This document shows positions 1 through 9,800 of a DNA stretch of 17,161 bases, piece by piece. The stretch comes from Chromera velia (lineage: Eukaryota; Sar; Chromeraceae). The translations under genes were made by a program, and so were the position numbers. The stretch spans positions 1-17,161 of the forward strand of contig JAHBMJ010002613.1 in the NCBI GenBank assembly GCA_018398765.1, given 5' to 3'. Position 1 is the stretch's first letter, and each line of letters begins with the position of its first letter. The notes under the pieces were generated by a model. That model had not been told where the DNA came from. It saw only the letters and a program-made list of their open reading frames with translations, and searched no databases.

Positions 1-508
1 ATATAGAGAGGTCGGTAGCCTTCCTCACCCGGAGTGATGACTTTCTCAGGAGGGGGAAGTTTCCCCCTAGCCTTCTCAGCATTTGCGTCTGCGGCCGCCT
101 CCTTTGGTTTTAAATTAGTCCTCCCGCTGGGCCCTGCAGGAGCAGCCCCCCCTCCAGCATTGTCAGCAGCCCCCCCATTACCTTTTCCCTTGCCTTTCTG
201 GACAGCTGCTTCGTCCCCCCCGCCCCCTCCAACCGCTTCTCCTGTCTTTCTTGGAGTAGCTGCACATGTTTGTCAAACGTGATCGTCAAGCCATGCTGAT
301 TGATGAGGTGGCTTTGAAAAGAACTGGTTGCCGCTGCTGCATACTCACAGCTACAAATAATTTCTCCTTCCCCCTCGGCTCCTTATATTTTCACCTGATA
401 CTGAATCACATTTGCCCCCTTTTGCACGGACCATATTTTTTTTGCGTACCCGGCTCTAAAAACAAATGCCTCCTTCTTCCCGTTCGACCTTGTCAGATTG
501 TATGACAT
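1..508 (-). pseudogene. Decayed fragment with a possible BED/C2H2-like zinc finger
   Basis: Reading the minus strand from an ATG at 508-506 gives 41 codons, including AKKIWSVQKG, and then an in-frame TAA at 385-383. The same frame continues with IICSCEYAAAATSSFQSHL and INQHG. A Trp, then Cys-x-Cys, then T-S-S-F-x-x-H-L-x-x-x-H resembles a BED-type finger as found in hAT transposases, but the Cys spacing is off (CxC rather than CxxC). After about 245 the frame that looks coding changes by one base to a Gly/Ala/Lys-rich stretch (GKGKGNGGAADNAGGG, then KPKEAAADANAEKARGK) that stays open to the window edge. A one-base indel in the G-rich stretch, or an intron ending at the CAG near 259, would explain this. 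I infer a broken transposase-like or zinc-finger gene cut by the window start. A chance reading frame cannot be excluded. Confidence 0.3.
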
Positions 509-1253
509 GTCTTTACGGGGTGTAAAATGTTTGCAGACGCTTAAAAAGGGGGCCGTAAAAGATGTTCCAGCACCAGAAAAGTCAACACAGCTGTTCGGGA
601 AAACGTTCAGCTGATCGGTTTACCTCTGCATGAAGTAAAAAGAGGTGAAACGTCAATTTCAGTATAGCTCAAAACGTTTTTTTTTTGAGAGCAAACCATC
701 AAGATTTAGGTTTTTTCATTTGAATCAGCATGCGTGATGGATCGGTCCTTGCAAAAGGTTTTTCGGGACCTTCATATTTGAGGTTGAAAGTCATATTAAT
801 CAAATATTTGATCGTATTTGATAGGTCTTTAAACACTAGGTCCTCCCTGACTGGATATTTGATTTGAGCTTAAGCCCTACCTCAAATCAAATCAAATCAA
901 ATCAAACATAGTCACTATGTGCGGCGCCCTAGGCGGCGCCTAGCGAACGTGTGCTATACTTTAACAACTTAAGTCACAGTTTTTCAGCACTACCGGCAAT
1001 ACTCTAGGCAATATACTGTCAGTGCATGAAAAAGCATGTCGCAGGCTAAGTCAGATCAAAGCTAGGATCTAGGCTAGGATCAAAGGCTGAACTTGCATGC
1101 ATTGAACTGAGTGACACTGAGCTCCGAGTCTGCAAACGTGAACACTTTTTCACATCCTTTATATTTGTATCGGTATTTGTTCTCCCGCCTTCCGTTGACA
1201 ACGCCCCGGGCCCCTGACTGATGCAGCAGGATACACTAACTCTCTCCATAAAA
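509..1253. other. Non-coding stretch downstream of the LRR gene
   Basis: No frame of useful length with coding character is seen on either strand. The stretch contains a 9-base T run near 680, a hairpin with CAAAT repeats (857-905, listed separately), a GC-rich block with two GGCGCC motifs near 920-940, and a short direct repetition of AGGCTAGGATC-like words near 1065-1082. Confidence 0.6.
857..905. repeat. Hairpin plus CAAAT pentanucleotide repeat
   Basis: ATTTGATTTGAG at 857-868 is the exact reverse complement of CTCAAATCAAAT at 881-892, separated by a 12-base spacer. The right arm continues as about four copies of CAAAT to 905. Related TCAAATATTTGAT words lie just upstream at about 799-825. 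It has no run of T and no coding context that would make it a terminator. It may be a remnant of a small inverted-repeat element. Confidence 0.6.
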
Positions 1254-1259
1254 TTTATT
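1254..1259 (-). promoter_or_regulatory. Possible poly(A) signal AATAAA directly after the LRR stop codon
   Basis: On the minus strand the LRR stop codon TAG (1262-1260) is followed with no spacer by AATAAA (1259-1254). The hexamer matches the canonical polyadenylation signal of many eukaryotes. Whether this organism uses it is unknown, and a cleavage site this close would give a very short 3' UTR. Confidence 0.3.
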
Positions 1260-3954
1260 CTAAAAGTCACGCAACGCATCAGGTGCGAAGTAGCCACGCA
1301 GAGAGACAAGAGACCGAAGCTTGCCTGCCCCCTGTGCTTCTTGGATGAGCCCCCTGCCCGTCTGCACATCCAACCCCCGAGATCGGAAGACGATCTTCAT
1401 CAGATTCGGGAGCGACTGGGGTCGGAGGGCCTCGAGAAAGTCTCTGAAGCCTTCCCCTGTCACACTGTGGTTGTTCGAGAAGTCAAGAACCGAAAAAGCA
1501 GGGCTCTCTCTCCTTCCTAAAGCCTCCCCGACCACTCGCATGCTCTCATTGGTCAGATCACAATATGAAATGGCCACCTTGCCCAAACTCCGCAGCCTTC
1601 CTTCTTCCAAAGCTGCCGCGAGTGCCCGGATCCCCCCTTCCAATCGATTCGTCCCCAGCCTGAGAGTCTTCAAAGCAGGCACGACTCTTTCAGACACAGA
1701 CCCAAAAAACGCATACATGCCTTCCCTCCCAAACCGATTATTTTCGAGATCAAGATCCTCTAGCCTAGACAGATACCCCCCCCTGATGATTTCAGCCAGC
1801 ACACCCATACTCTCGTCATTCAATTCACAACACTCAACCCCTAGCACCCGAATGTTTCGTGTCCTCCCCGATGAAAGACAGTCCCGCAAAGCCGAAAGCC
1901 CCCAACCAGAGAGAGTGTAGGATAGTTGAAGGGTCTCAAGGGCGGGCAGACCTGTTTGACAAACGAAACCCCCTCCACCAAACATAATGTTCATACATTC
2001 CAAATCCAACCCGGTCCCCGAAAAGTCAACCGACCGAAGAGACGGAAAATTTCCTGCCGCCACCCCTTCACACACCCAAAGAACGTCTTGCTTCTGAATG
2101 CTCATATTGTTCAAATCGAGCTCACTTAGAGAGGGAAGACGGACACTGTGGAACACTTCAAAAAAGGTACTTCTTCCTTCTTTCTCTTGTCGTTCATCAA
2201 GTGCTTCAAAATCAGTGTTAAAATTAATCTTGCTCAGACACTCCAACCGACCTACACGAAATGCAGCCGAGAGCGTTGAGAGCAGCTCTTTGTCACTTGC
2301 ATCATTAACAGGAAACACAGACAGAGAGAGAGATTCAAAAGGCTGCGCGTCTGCATAAATCAACGCATTCAGAAAGGCAACACCCGACCTGCTGGCAAGA
2401 GCCAGCTCAAGACTGCGGACAAATTTCAGCTCTCCTCTTCCTAGAATGCGTGCTGAGTCCACAGTGGGACTCACACAAAGATGCACAGACTCGAGAGGAG
2501 ATGCCTCTTTAGACCGCAGGGCGTCAAGAAACTTTTCGATGTCTCCACCGACCACAGCCAAACGATCCATTTTTAGGACACGGAGCCGAGGCGCCAAAGA
2601 CCCATGCAGCACCTTCGCAATCCTCCCATTGCTCTCGGATGCCCCCCCACTTTCCCACTCAAAACAGCCAAAATGCCCTATTAGGTGAAGCCGCTCTAAA
2701 GAGTGCAGCCCCCACGCAGCCAAGACAGTTGTCACACCAGCCACAAAATATTGGCCACAACCAAAAACCACCAGATTCCGCAAAAACGGGAACACTTCTT
2801 TCTTCAGAAGCGAACAGAGCAAACATCTCGTGTTCACCTTCAACGTCAAGTTCTCGACTTTGAGAGGCTTTGCGGCCTCGAAAGCTGAGGCGAGTGTCTG
2901 GACGCTCTCGCTTCCCTCAGAGGCCTCTGACAGCTTCAACGTGCGAACGGACGCAAGCTTTCCTTCCCGCACCGCTGCCGCAAAGGCCCCCACGGCCTCT
3001 TGAGTGCCTAGGGAGCAGTCTGCATGGAAAGACAGAGGAAGGGATCGAGCGGTGCCTTGTGTTACTCATCAGCATGCATGTACAGAGCGACACGAAAAGC
3101 TTGGTGGATGGATCAGTTCACGCAACATCAATCAATGGACAAATCAGACGGCACGTATGTGAAACACGACGAGTGGAGCAAAGATGTAGACTGCAGATCT
3201 GCTCTGTGAATGCGAACACACACGATCCCATGCATTCAGAGAGGAAGATCGAGTACCGATCAAGACGAGGAGAGGTTGCATGCAGTGCGCGGTGTGATGT
3301 TACATCAATACAAGACTCTCTCGACGGACACGCGAGTACACCCGCAGAGTGAGGTTGAGGAACAGAGAGAAAGATACAGAATGACCGACGCACCTTCGAG
3401 GTTGAGTGTCTCGAGGAAGGGAGGCAAGCCCTGAAAGATCAGTGGAGCCTCCACAGAACCGATGGCATTGTCTGCGTGAAAAACAACAGTGCAAACCCAA
3501 AAAGGAAAATGCCACATGATGAATCGGAGTGGACGAAATTTCTCAAAAGTCCTTACCCCTGTCTGGTATCATACCTGACTACTTTGAAGCGTCAGAGAGA
3601 CACACTCAACAACTTGAAATACAAGAAGTGCCAGCACGTTCGAATGAATACCAATGACACCAAGCCGAAAGGCAGGAAAAGAAAAGCATCTCTGCTCGGT
3701 CATTCCCCACCCGCAACTCCAAAGCGCTTCAACATGTCGGTATGTTGTCCTCACTCGGCCTTCTGCCCTCCTTTGGACCCCAACCGAAAACGAAAAAAGA
3801 AAACGAAACCACAGAGGATGCATGAAGAGACCCACCGGCAAAGGTCAGGTGTTTTACGCGTGCTACATCCCCCCCCTCTCCCCCCCTTCCCACCCTGTCC
3901 AGGAAGCGACGGAGAAGAGGAAGAGCGGGGCCTTTCACAACAGAGGGGCCTGCA

Positions 3955-3991
<37 letters not shown>

Positions 3992-4629
3992 ACACAACAC
4001 ACACACACACACACACACACACACTTAACACACACGCACGCACACGCACACATGCACATACACATACACACACATACACACACACATACACATACATACA
4101 CACACACGCACACACACACACACACACACGACCAAGGGGAGAGAGCGAGGGAGAGGGAGAGGCAAAAGAGAAGGAAGGGGACTCACTCGCCAACACACAC
4201 TCGCACGCAGACAGACCCATATTTCTTCAGACAGACAGACACACCCGCTAAGGGAAAAAGTAAGGAACAGAAAGAAACGCACGTCTGCCCATCCAATCCA
4301 CTGACGCACGCATACATCCACACACATCAATCTTCACAGCACCCCAACCCACCAAGTTTCAGTTCTTCAATCGACACAGGAAGCCTGTTGTCCAGGAGGA
4401 AGAAGATTTTCTTCGCCGAGATTGAGCACCCTGCAGACAGTTACGTCAAGTCGAGCGCACACAGTCGGCTGAAAGAAATTTGTTGACAACAAAAACGGAC
4501 GAAGACCGAATCAATCGAACCATCGACGAAAGAGAAAGATGCACTCACTCAATCACTCACTCACTCACTCACTCACTCACCTGAGAGGTCGAGACTCTTT
4601 ATAGGCGCTCTGCGCACTTTCCCCTGCAT
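1260..4629 (-). CDS. Leucine-rich-repeat (ribonuclease-inhibitor-like) protein, three 3' exons
   Basis: The minus-strand exons are 4629/4623-4581, 3471-3394 and 3019-1260. Both introns are phase 1. The first has donor GTGAGT at 4580 and acceptor CAG ending at 3472; the second has donor GTGCGT at 3393 and acceptor CAG ending at 3020. From 4623 the exons total 1,881 nt, exactly 627 codons with the TAG stop. The junctions rebuild LRR register: SLDLS-D-NAIG at the first, and LETLNLE-D-CSLG at the second. The long last exon has many LxxLxL repeats spaced about 28-32 residues (LSELDLNNMSI, LEDLDLENNRFG, LKTLRLGTNRLEGG, FSVLDFSNN), with EGGIRALAAAL-type helices typical of ribonuclease-inhibitor-like LRRs. 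I see no signal peptide, membrane segment or enzyme domain, so it is probably a soluble binding scaffold with unknown partner. The long exon opens with no ATG (its apparent start is GTG), which supports upstream exons. An ATG lies at 4629-4627, but the true start is probably farther upstream. Confidence 0.8.
3020..3393 (-). other. LRR gene intron, 374 nt
   Basis: The donor reads CTCGAAG|GTGCGT. The acceptor is preceded by a pyrimidine-rich tract and reads TTTCCATGCAG|AC. The intron is phase 1 and splits the Asp codon at the end of the LxxLNLxD motif. The open frames seen inside it on the plus strand have no recognisable similarity and are taken as chance. Confidence 0.75.
3956..4131. repeat. 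CA/TG dinucleotide microsatellite in the LRR intron
   Basis: About 175 bp of CA repeat on the plus strand (TG on the coding strand) carries interruptions such as CAGACA, CAACAC, TTAACA and CATACA. Long open frames of alternating His/Thr or Cys/Val in this region are products of the repeat. It lies well inside the intron and away from both splice sites. Confidence 0.9.
4542..4580. repeat. CACT/GTGA tetranucleotide repeat containing the splice donor
   Basis: On the coding (minus) strand the intron opens with GTGAGTGAGTGAGTGAG, uninterrupted for 27 nt (4580-4554), then an interruption, then two more units to 4542. The donor GTGAGT at 4580-4575 is therefore the first of about six overlapping GTGAGT hexamers spaced 4 nt apart. 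Confidence 0.85.
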
Positions 4630-4850
4630 GCAAACAGTGGCCGCAGTGGTCAGAGTGGGTGGTCTCTCACGTACACGACACCGCTTTCTCGACTGGTTGA
4701 TTGACACAGAAGGCATGGCGGGCAAGAATTATAAGGACAGAGAATACAGGGCACCAGCTTTCGCCTTACGTGAGCGCAGTCGATTCCTTCTATCGTTTTG
4801 TTTTTGTTTATCGTCTCGCAGCAGACATCCGACAATACACACAGATGGAC

Positions 4851-5513
4851 AGACTCCCCGGTGATGGCGGAAGCCTCAAACAGCATATTGACCCCCTCCT
4901 TCTCTGACGCTTTCTGACTACAGAGACGGGGATTCAAAAGGCTCGTTTAACTGCAACTCCAGCCACCGAATTAAAAAAAAAAACGGAAAATGCCCCCTCT
5001 CCAACCAACCTTCATAATCGCAGTCAGACTCAGCACGCCCATTCCGAAGCCATCACGCCCTGAGGCCATTTCTGAGAGCGCCTGCATGAAATTATACCCG
5101 GCAAAACTCAGAGTCAAACCGGGTAAATTGAAAAAAAAATTCCGGTGCATACGCAGAGAAACACCATCTCGAGCTTCAAAAGCTCTGCAGAGATCCGTCC
5201 AAGTCGACCAGTCCAAGGAAAAGGACCTTCAACCCCCCCCCCCCCCCCCCCCGCCCTCAGCCCGACCTCATCAGAAGGTTCCTGCCGTTCCATCATCATG
5301 AAGAGGAGCTGTTCCTTTGATCGGTATGGTTTGGTTTCTGCAGCCATATCAATGACATGAGCCAATAAGGGAGCAAGCACGGAGAAGAAGAGTCTTCGCC
5401 GTCTCCTAACATGCACCTCTATTCCACTGCATATCCATCCCTCAATTCTCACCTGAGCGCAAATGAACCTGAAGAGGAAGGTGTCCCTGTCCCTCCACCT
5501 CCACCTTTGTCAT
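4851..5513 (-). other. Candidate 5' exons of the LRR gene (model uncertain)
   Basis: Several minus-strand segments look like further exons. (1) 5513-5453: an ATG, 20 codons (MTKVEVEGQGHLPLQVHLRS) and donor CAG|GTGAGA, phase 1. (2) From 5337 after acceptor GGCTGCAG, in matching phase: TKPYRSKEQLLFMMMERQ, then SDEVGLRA, then a 20-G run. (3) After that run, ISAELLKLEM, then in another frame LPGLTLSFAGYNFMQALSEM and GVLSLTAIMK, ending at donor AAG|GTTGGT (5010/5009). (4) From 4913, after CAG, KASEKEGVNMLFEAS and ESVHLCVLSD. The LxLS and EGVxxL patterns match the LRRs of the downstream exons. The frame changes fall at G20 and at a run of nine T (near 5130-5138), so either introns or indels in these homopolymers are involved. 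The donor of the fourth segment is not clear. Confidence 0.4.
5233..5252. repeat. Homopolymer of 20 C (20 G on the coding strand)
   Basis: An unbroken run of 20 C on the plus strand lies within a candidate exon of the LRR gene. In the open minus frame it encodes polyglycine between GLRA and VEGPFPW. Such runs are unstable in replication and error-prone in sequencing, so the frame across it is not certain. Confidence 0.9.
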
Positions 5514-6020
5514 CGTTGACGCTCTGAAGGCAAATGTTCTGTTGAAAAGCTAAAAGCAGTCGGGAATAGGCTAGGGAATAGGAGGGATCACGGAGGCAGA
5601 CTCAATTTAATTTTAAGACAGCTCGGGAGGAGGGCAGCCTCTGAACAGGTTCCATTCAAGAGATCCACGCTACGGAAAACAGAAACGGAGCTACATCTAG
5701 AGATGAATCGAGATGCCATCGGGCAGAATTGTCCGTCTAGCCATGTCTAGCATTGTCTAACGGCGTAACAGAGGGAAGATGAGAGAAATTCGGCCGGTCA
5801 TGCGTTGAAGAAAGAGACGGCGGCGCCATGCATGGCGGCGCCCAAACGCCGCGTTGGCAGGCGCCGGCGCCGCGAGTGCTAGCGCAAGTGCATCCTTATT
5901 GCGTGCATGCAGTCTGAATTTAAACTCAGTTAAACACAGTTTTAATTAAAACAGTGTTTGGGATAAATAAGGATAAATGAGACAGTTCACACCGATGTAA
6001 AGAAGATAGAAAAACTAGAA
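5514..6020. other. Intergenic stretch between LRR gene and retrotransposon
   Basis: No coding frame is supported. It holds a GC-rich block at about 5818-5874 with repeated GGCGCC and the palindrome CGCCATGCATGGCG, and an AT-rich near-palindrome at 5932-5959. If the candidate first LRR exon is right, the LRR promoter would lie here, but I recognise no core promoter element. Confidence 0.5.
5932..5959. repeat. 28-bp near-perfect palindrome
   Basis: AAACACAGTTTTAA is followed by its inverted arm TTAAAACAGTGTTT. The arms match at 13 of 14 positions and the centre is GTTTTAATTAAAAC. It lies about 65 bp from the retrotransposon end. No function is assigned. Confidence 0.7.
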
Positions 6021-6025
6021 AAAGG
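6021..6025. repeat. Target-site duplication (left), AAAGG
   Basis: AAAGG directly precedes the left LTR and is repeated exactly after the right LTR (12212-12216). Five bases is the usual duplication length for Ty1/copia integrases. Because both neighbouring regions are A/G-rich, the boundary could slide by one base (AAAGGA on both sides). Confidence 0.8.
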
Positions 6026-6568
6026 ACAGAAAAGTGTGATGCTAGCTGTCCTACCATACAACTAGGGGAAATAGCAATATAACTGAATCACTTCACATCC
6101 ATTCATCGACTTACAGAAGGAGTCTGTCCAACCAGGGCAGAGTCATCAGCTTCCACTTATTCAAATCAATCTAGTGACTGTCAATGAAAGAATATTTCCT
6201 ATGCGTGCGCATAGCCTTTGAATCCATACTGCCCTCCAGTCACACTCAAACTCGAGAGGCCCAAAGCAAGTCAACATCACCACGATCAACTGAAAGACAC
6301 ATAAAAATTCTGACCTACCACAGCCAACCATCACTGTCACTCAGTCATTTACGAAGTGATCAGCGCTTAGCTAGCTACGCTCGATGTGTCATACCCTATA
6401 TTGAAGTAAGCTCTCTCAATCAAGTCAGCCTTTCAAGCATGCTCTTCAATTCAGTCTACCTGCATACACATCCCAGACCGCCATGCTTCATCGCACGTCC
6501 GGATTCGTAGGGCGCTTCTCACTCATGATGCATGCATTCTCGCTCGCATCGCATACACACTTTTCACA
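6026..6568 (-). repeat. 3' LTR of the copia-type element
   Basis: This 543-bp copy aligns without gaps to 11669-12211. On the plus strand it starts ACAGAAAAGTGTG and ends CACACTTTTCACA, so its ends form an inverted repeat with core GAAAAGTGTG. In element orientation it runs TGTGAAAAG to CTTTTCTGT, so the 3' end is not the usual CA in either copy. Open frames inside it (for example 6184-6510) recur in the other LTR and are not genes. Confidence 0.93.
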
Positions 6569-6580
6569 TACCCCCCACTC
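6569..6580 (-). other. Polypurine tract (plus-strand primer)
   Basis: On the minus strand GAGTGGGGGGTA lies directly upstream of the 3' LTR start TGTGAAAAG. A purine run at this place is the expected primer for plus-strand DNA synthesis. It is short and has one internal T. Confidence 0.7.
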
Positions 6581-6803
6581 GTTTCCCCAAAACTGTTTCA
6601 TTTAAAGATTTGCAAGAATACGAGTGCAGCACACCGTTTAATCAAATCAAAACAGCTCGGCTTCTTGCAGAGGGAAATCCAGAGATAAAGAGAAGAGATG
6701 AAAGGAAAGGAGAAAACAGTCTAAAAATCAAAGAGAGCAAAGTACTGTGCAAAAAAAAAAACCAACACCTCTTTTTACTCTCTTCCTTTTCTTCCCCTTT
6801 CGC

Positions 6804-9800
6804 TCACCACCAGACAGCTCGAGTGAGCACATCAGCCCTCTGAAGCTCCCTCTTCACCCACACGACCTGTGCATCGAGACCCTCACCCCCGATCTCCTGC
6901 ATGAGGTAGTCGAGAGTGCCCTGCATGCGGGGCTCTGAACGTGCCAATCCAGACTCGATTTGGTCGTATAGAGGCTTGCTGTCCATGACCACAATCACTC
7001 TCGGCAGCTTCCCGAAGAGGCGGAAAGCAATGTCACGCGTCTTGTAGGCGGCCTTCACGCCGTCCACCATTGATACCATCTCACAGGAGGTGGAAGAGAT
7101 GAACTTCTGCTTCGTTCTCTTGGAACCACACGTGACAAGGTTCCACTCGTCATCGCTCTCAAGCCTCCACGTCGCATCGACCAGGAAATGCATCCAAGCC
7201 TGACGTCCTTCTTTTGACAGAGTGAAGAAGGAAGAGTCGTTGAAGATATAGAGGAGGAGAGTGGAGATGTCGATCCCTCTGAGCTCAAGGGAAAACGGTC
7301 TCTCTTTGAGTGCCTGCAATACAAGTGCCAGACACTCCATCAGCTTCTTGCTGATACAATTCGCTCTTGAAGAGAGAATTGAGAAGAACGGCTGCACTTT
7401 CGGTTGGGTACGGACGGCCCACCCTAGAGTGCCGATGAGGGACTGGTAGCATGGCTTGAGGGACAGATCGATCATGTCATCCTCCGACACCTTCATATCC
7501 TCCTCTCTCACCACATGCTTCTTCTCAGGAAGAAGATCATCAATGCACAGCAAGTTAAGGAAAGAGGCCTGAGACAGGAACATCTTCTTTCCCTGTCTCA
7601 TCTGCTCAATGCCCACGAACTTTGCCACCTCGCCGTCGACGACTCGCACGAGGCTGCCGAGAGACAGTCTGTGCCTGTACTTACTAAAGATCTCCTCGAT
7701 GTCCATCGCACCTCCCTTAAAGTCATCAACATGGTGATAGATGACAGCGTTGACCTCGTTGGTGTTTGTCTCTCTTTGTACGTGAATGGACTCATCGATC
7801 TCCTCAAAGCCTAGCTCTTTCAACTCAGTCTTTGCCTTGGTTGAAAATATCCTTGCCAAACCAGGCCCTCCATACAGAGCCTTGTCAGCGATGTAGATCT
7901 CACCCTCCTTCAACTCTTTCCTCTTCTTCTTCACGATCTTATACTGCTCATCGGTGAACTTGCTCAACTCCTTTGGCTTCTTGTCTGGAAAATCAGGAGA
8001 ATCCTGATTCCGGGAACTCGGATCCCGATCTTCTCATCACAGACATCCTCTACCTGGAGGAAAGCCCCAGACACATCGGTTTTCATCATGGAGAAGTCCT
8101 TGGAGAGCATGTAGATGATGGCGATATAGATGGAATGAATGTTCGGGATGCCGGTATACGTCGGCATCTCTCTAGGGTCCTTGAACCCCTGAGAATACAC
8201 CCTCGCGTTCGTGTCTCTCTCTCCTGTCTCCCCGTTCTCCTTCCATGTGAAACGAGCACTGAGGGGCAGAACGGCTACTACCTCATGACGGTCCATCTTC
8301 TTTCTGAGCACGGAGTTCAGAAAGATCTTTGCCTACTCTTTGATGAGGGCGCCGTTGAAGATGCCACTCTTAATCTCCTTTCTGGTAGCTGGCCTCTGAG
8401 CAGTGCCACCAGAGAACTTCATCGGGGTCGCTATAGTCATGAGAGTAGTCTCTCTCATCCGTAGGAAAGCAGTGAAGTCTGCGGGAATGATGTCAACGTC
8501 AACAGGCATAGGCACCTCCTCGATCAGAACAGCATCTGTCCCATTACCGTCGATCTCGCTCTTTTGCACAACATCTATAATCTCCTTGGAGACCTCTCCG
8601 TCCATCATTGTGAAAAGGCGAACGATCTTAGCCTTTTCGACATGGCAGATCTCACTCAGTCTCCACATGCCCAGAGGGTCCATCCTTATCAGAGCAACCT
8701 CAGCAGACTTCTTTCTCATCTTACCGATCAGCTGCATGGGCTGCAGCACTCCATCGATCTCTGCAAGAGCGCCACGAACAGGGCGCGAAGGGGAAACCTC
8801 CTCGACTGATACGAGAGGCACCATCGGTTCTGGAATCTCCTCAAACTTGTAGTCTATGTCCTCGTAGTAGTTGCAGCCGTACTTGTTCTTCTCTCCATCC
8901 TCAGTGCCACCCCCCACTCCATCCCCATTCTCTCTGCCTGTGCGTCGCGCTGCTCTGCCTAGTCACGCTTCCTCTACCCCCCGACGCACTGGTTTCGGGA
9001 CGATGGGGTGCAGCTTGCAGACAGTCCATCTCTCTATCTCCGGAGGGTAATACAACACTTCACACAAAGTGTCGTTCACTGTGTTAATAAACACTCCCTC
9101 CACACCAAGAAAAGAGAGAAACTTATCAGCAAAAGGGGGCTTGAAAACGATAGGGTCTCCAAAATGGAGAACAAAAGGGGGGGGAGACTGAAAACGGCCA
9201 AACCACGGGCTCACACCTGTTAGGGAAGCAAAGGTCACGTTGTGTGTCTGCTCAATGCCGGGGATGAGAACAGGCCACACGTAGGCATCACAGCCAATCT
9301 TCTTGAGTGCAGTCCTCAGCATCGTCCTAATCTCCCTGTTCGCAACCTCTACTGCTCCATGGGACTCAGGGCAATGTGGAGGAGACGGCTCGAAGTAGAT
9401 GTTGTACTCAGCAGCCAGTTGCTTGGTCTTGCCGAGCTTGAGCACGGTGTCATTGTCAGATCGGATGATCTTGGGGATGATCTGCTCGGCGATGATTAGA
9501 TGAAGTAGATGCTGGTCGGCCTCGTCCTTGGTCTTCAGCACACGAAGGCTCCACCATTGGTGCAAGAGCTCGACGAGGACGCTGATGATGTGTACGCCTC
9601 CGTGCCCTACCTCCTTCACAAACATCAGGTCCCACCACCACTCCTCACCGAACTTCTTCCCATCATGCCGGTGTCGGCTTCTTGGTGGTGTAGATCTCAC
9701 AGCGTTTTTCTGCTCACAGATGTCGCAGCTCTTCTAGACCTTGTCAAGGACGTCTCTCCAGGCCACCAAACCATTCTCCTTCAACGTGCCTACCAACCAC

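Larger units (their letters stand above)
3472..4580 (-). other. LRR gene intron, about 1.1 kb, rich in microsatellites
   Basis: The donor is CTCTCAG|GTGAGT and the acceptor TGTTTTTCACGCAG|AC; both are phase 1. Splicing restores the codon for the conserved Asp in LDLSDN. The intron holds the CA/TG tract at 3956-4131 and begins with a GTGA tandem repeat that contains the donor. A 336-codon plus-strand frame across it (3476-4486) is low-complexity His/Thr from the CA repeat and is not a gene. Confidence 0.75.

Noticed and set aside
1321-1920. 199-codon plus-strand frame opposite the LRR exon
   Set aside because: It is a shadow of the LRR coding frame, with Ser/Pro/Arg composition and no motif.
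3476-4486. 336-codon plus-strand frame with His/Thr repeats
   Set aside because: It spans the CA microsatellite and lies antisense to the LRR intron and one exon; it has no recognisable domain outside the low-complexity part.
6184-6510. 108-codon frame present twice (also 11827-12153)
   Set aside because: It lies within the LTRs and is duplicated with them; substitutions between copies show no codon bias that I can see, and there is no domain.
8403-8852. 149-codon plus-strand frame opposite pol
   Set aside because: It is antisense to the retrotransposon polyprotein, where the opposite strand reads as domain-containing sequence.
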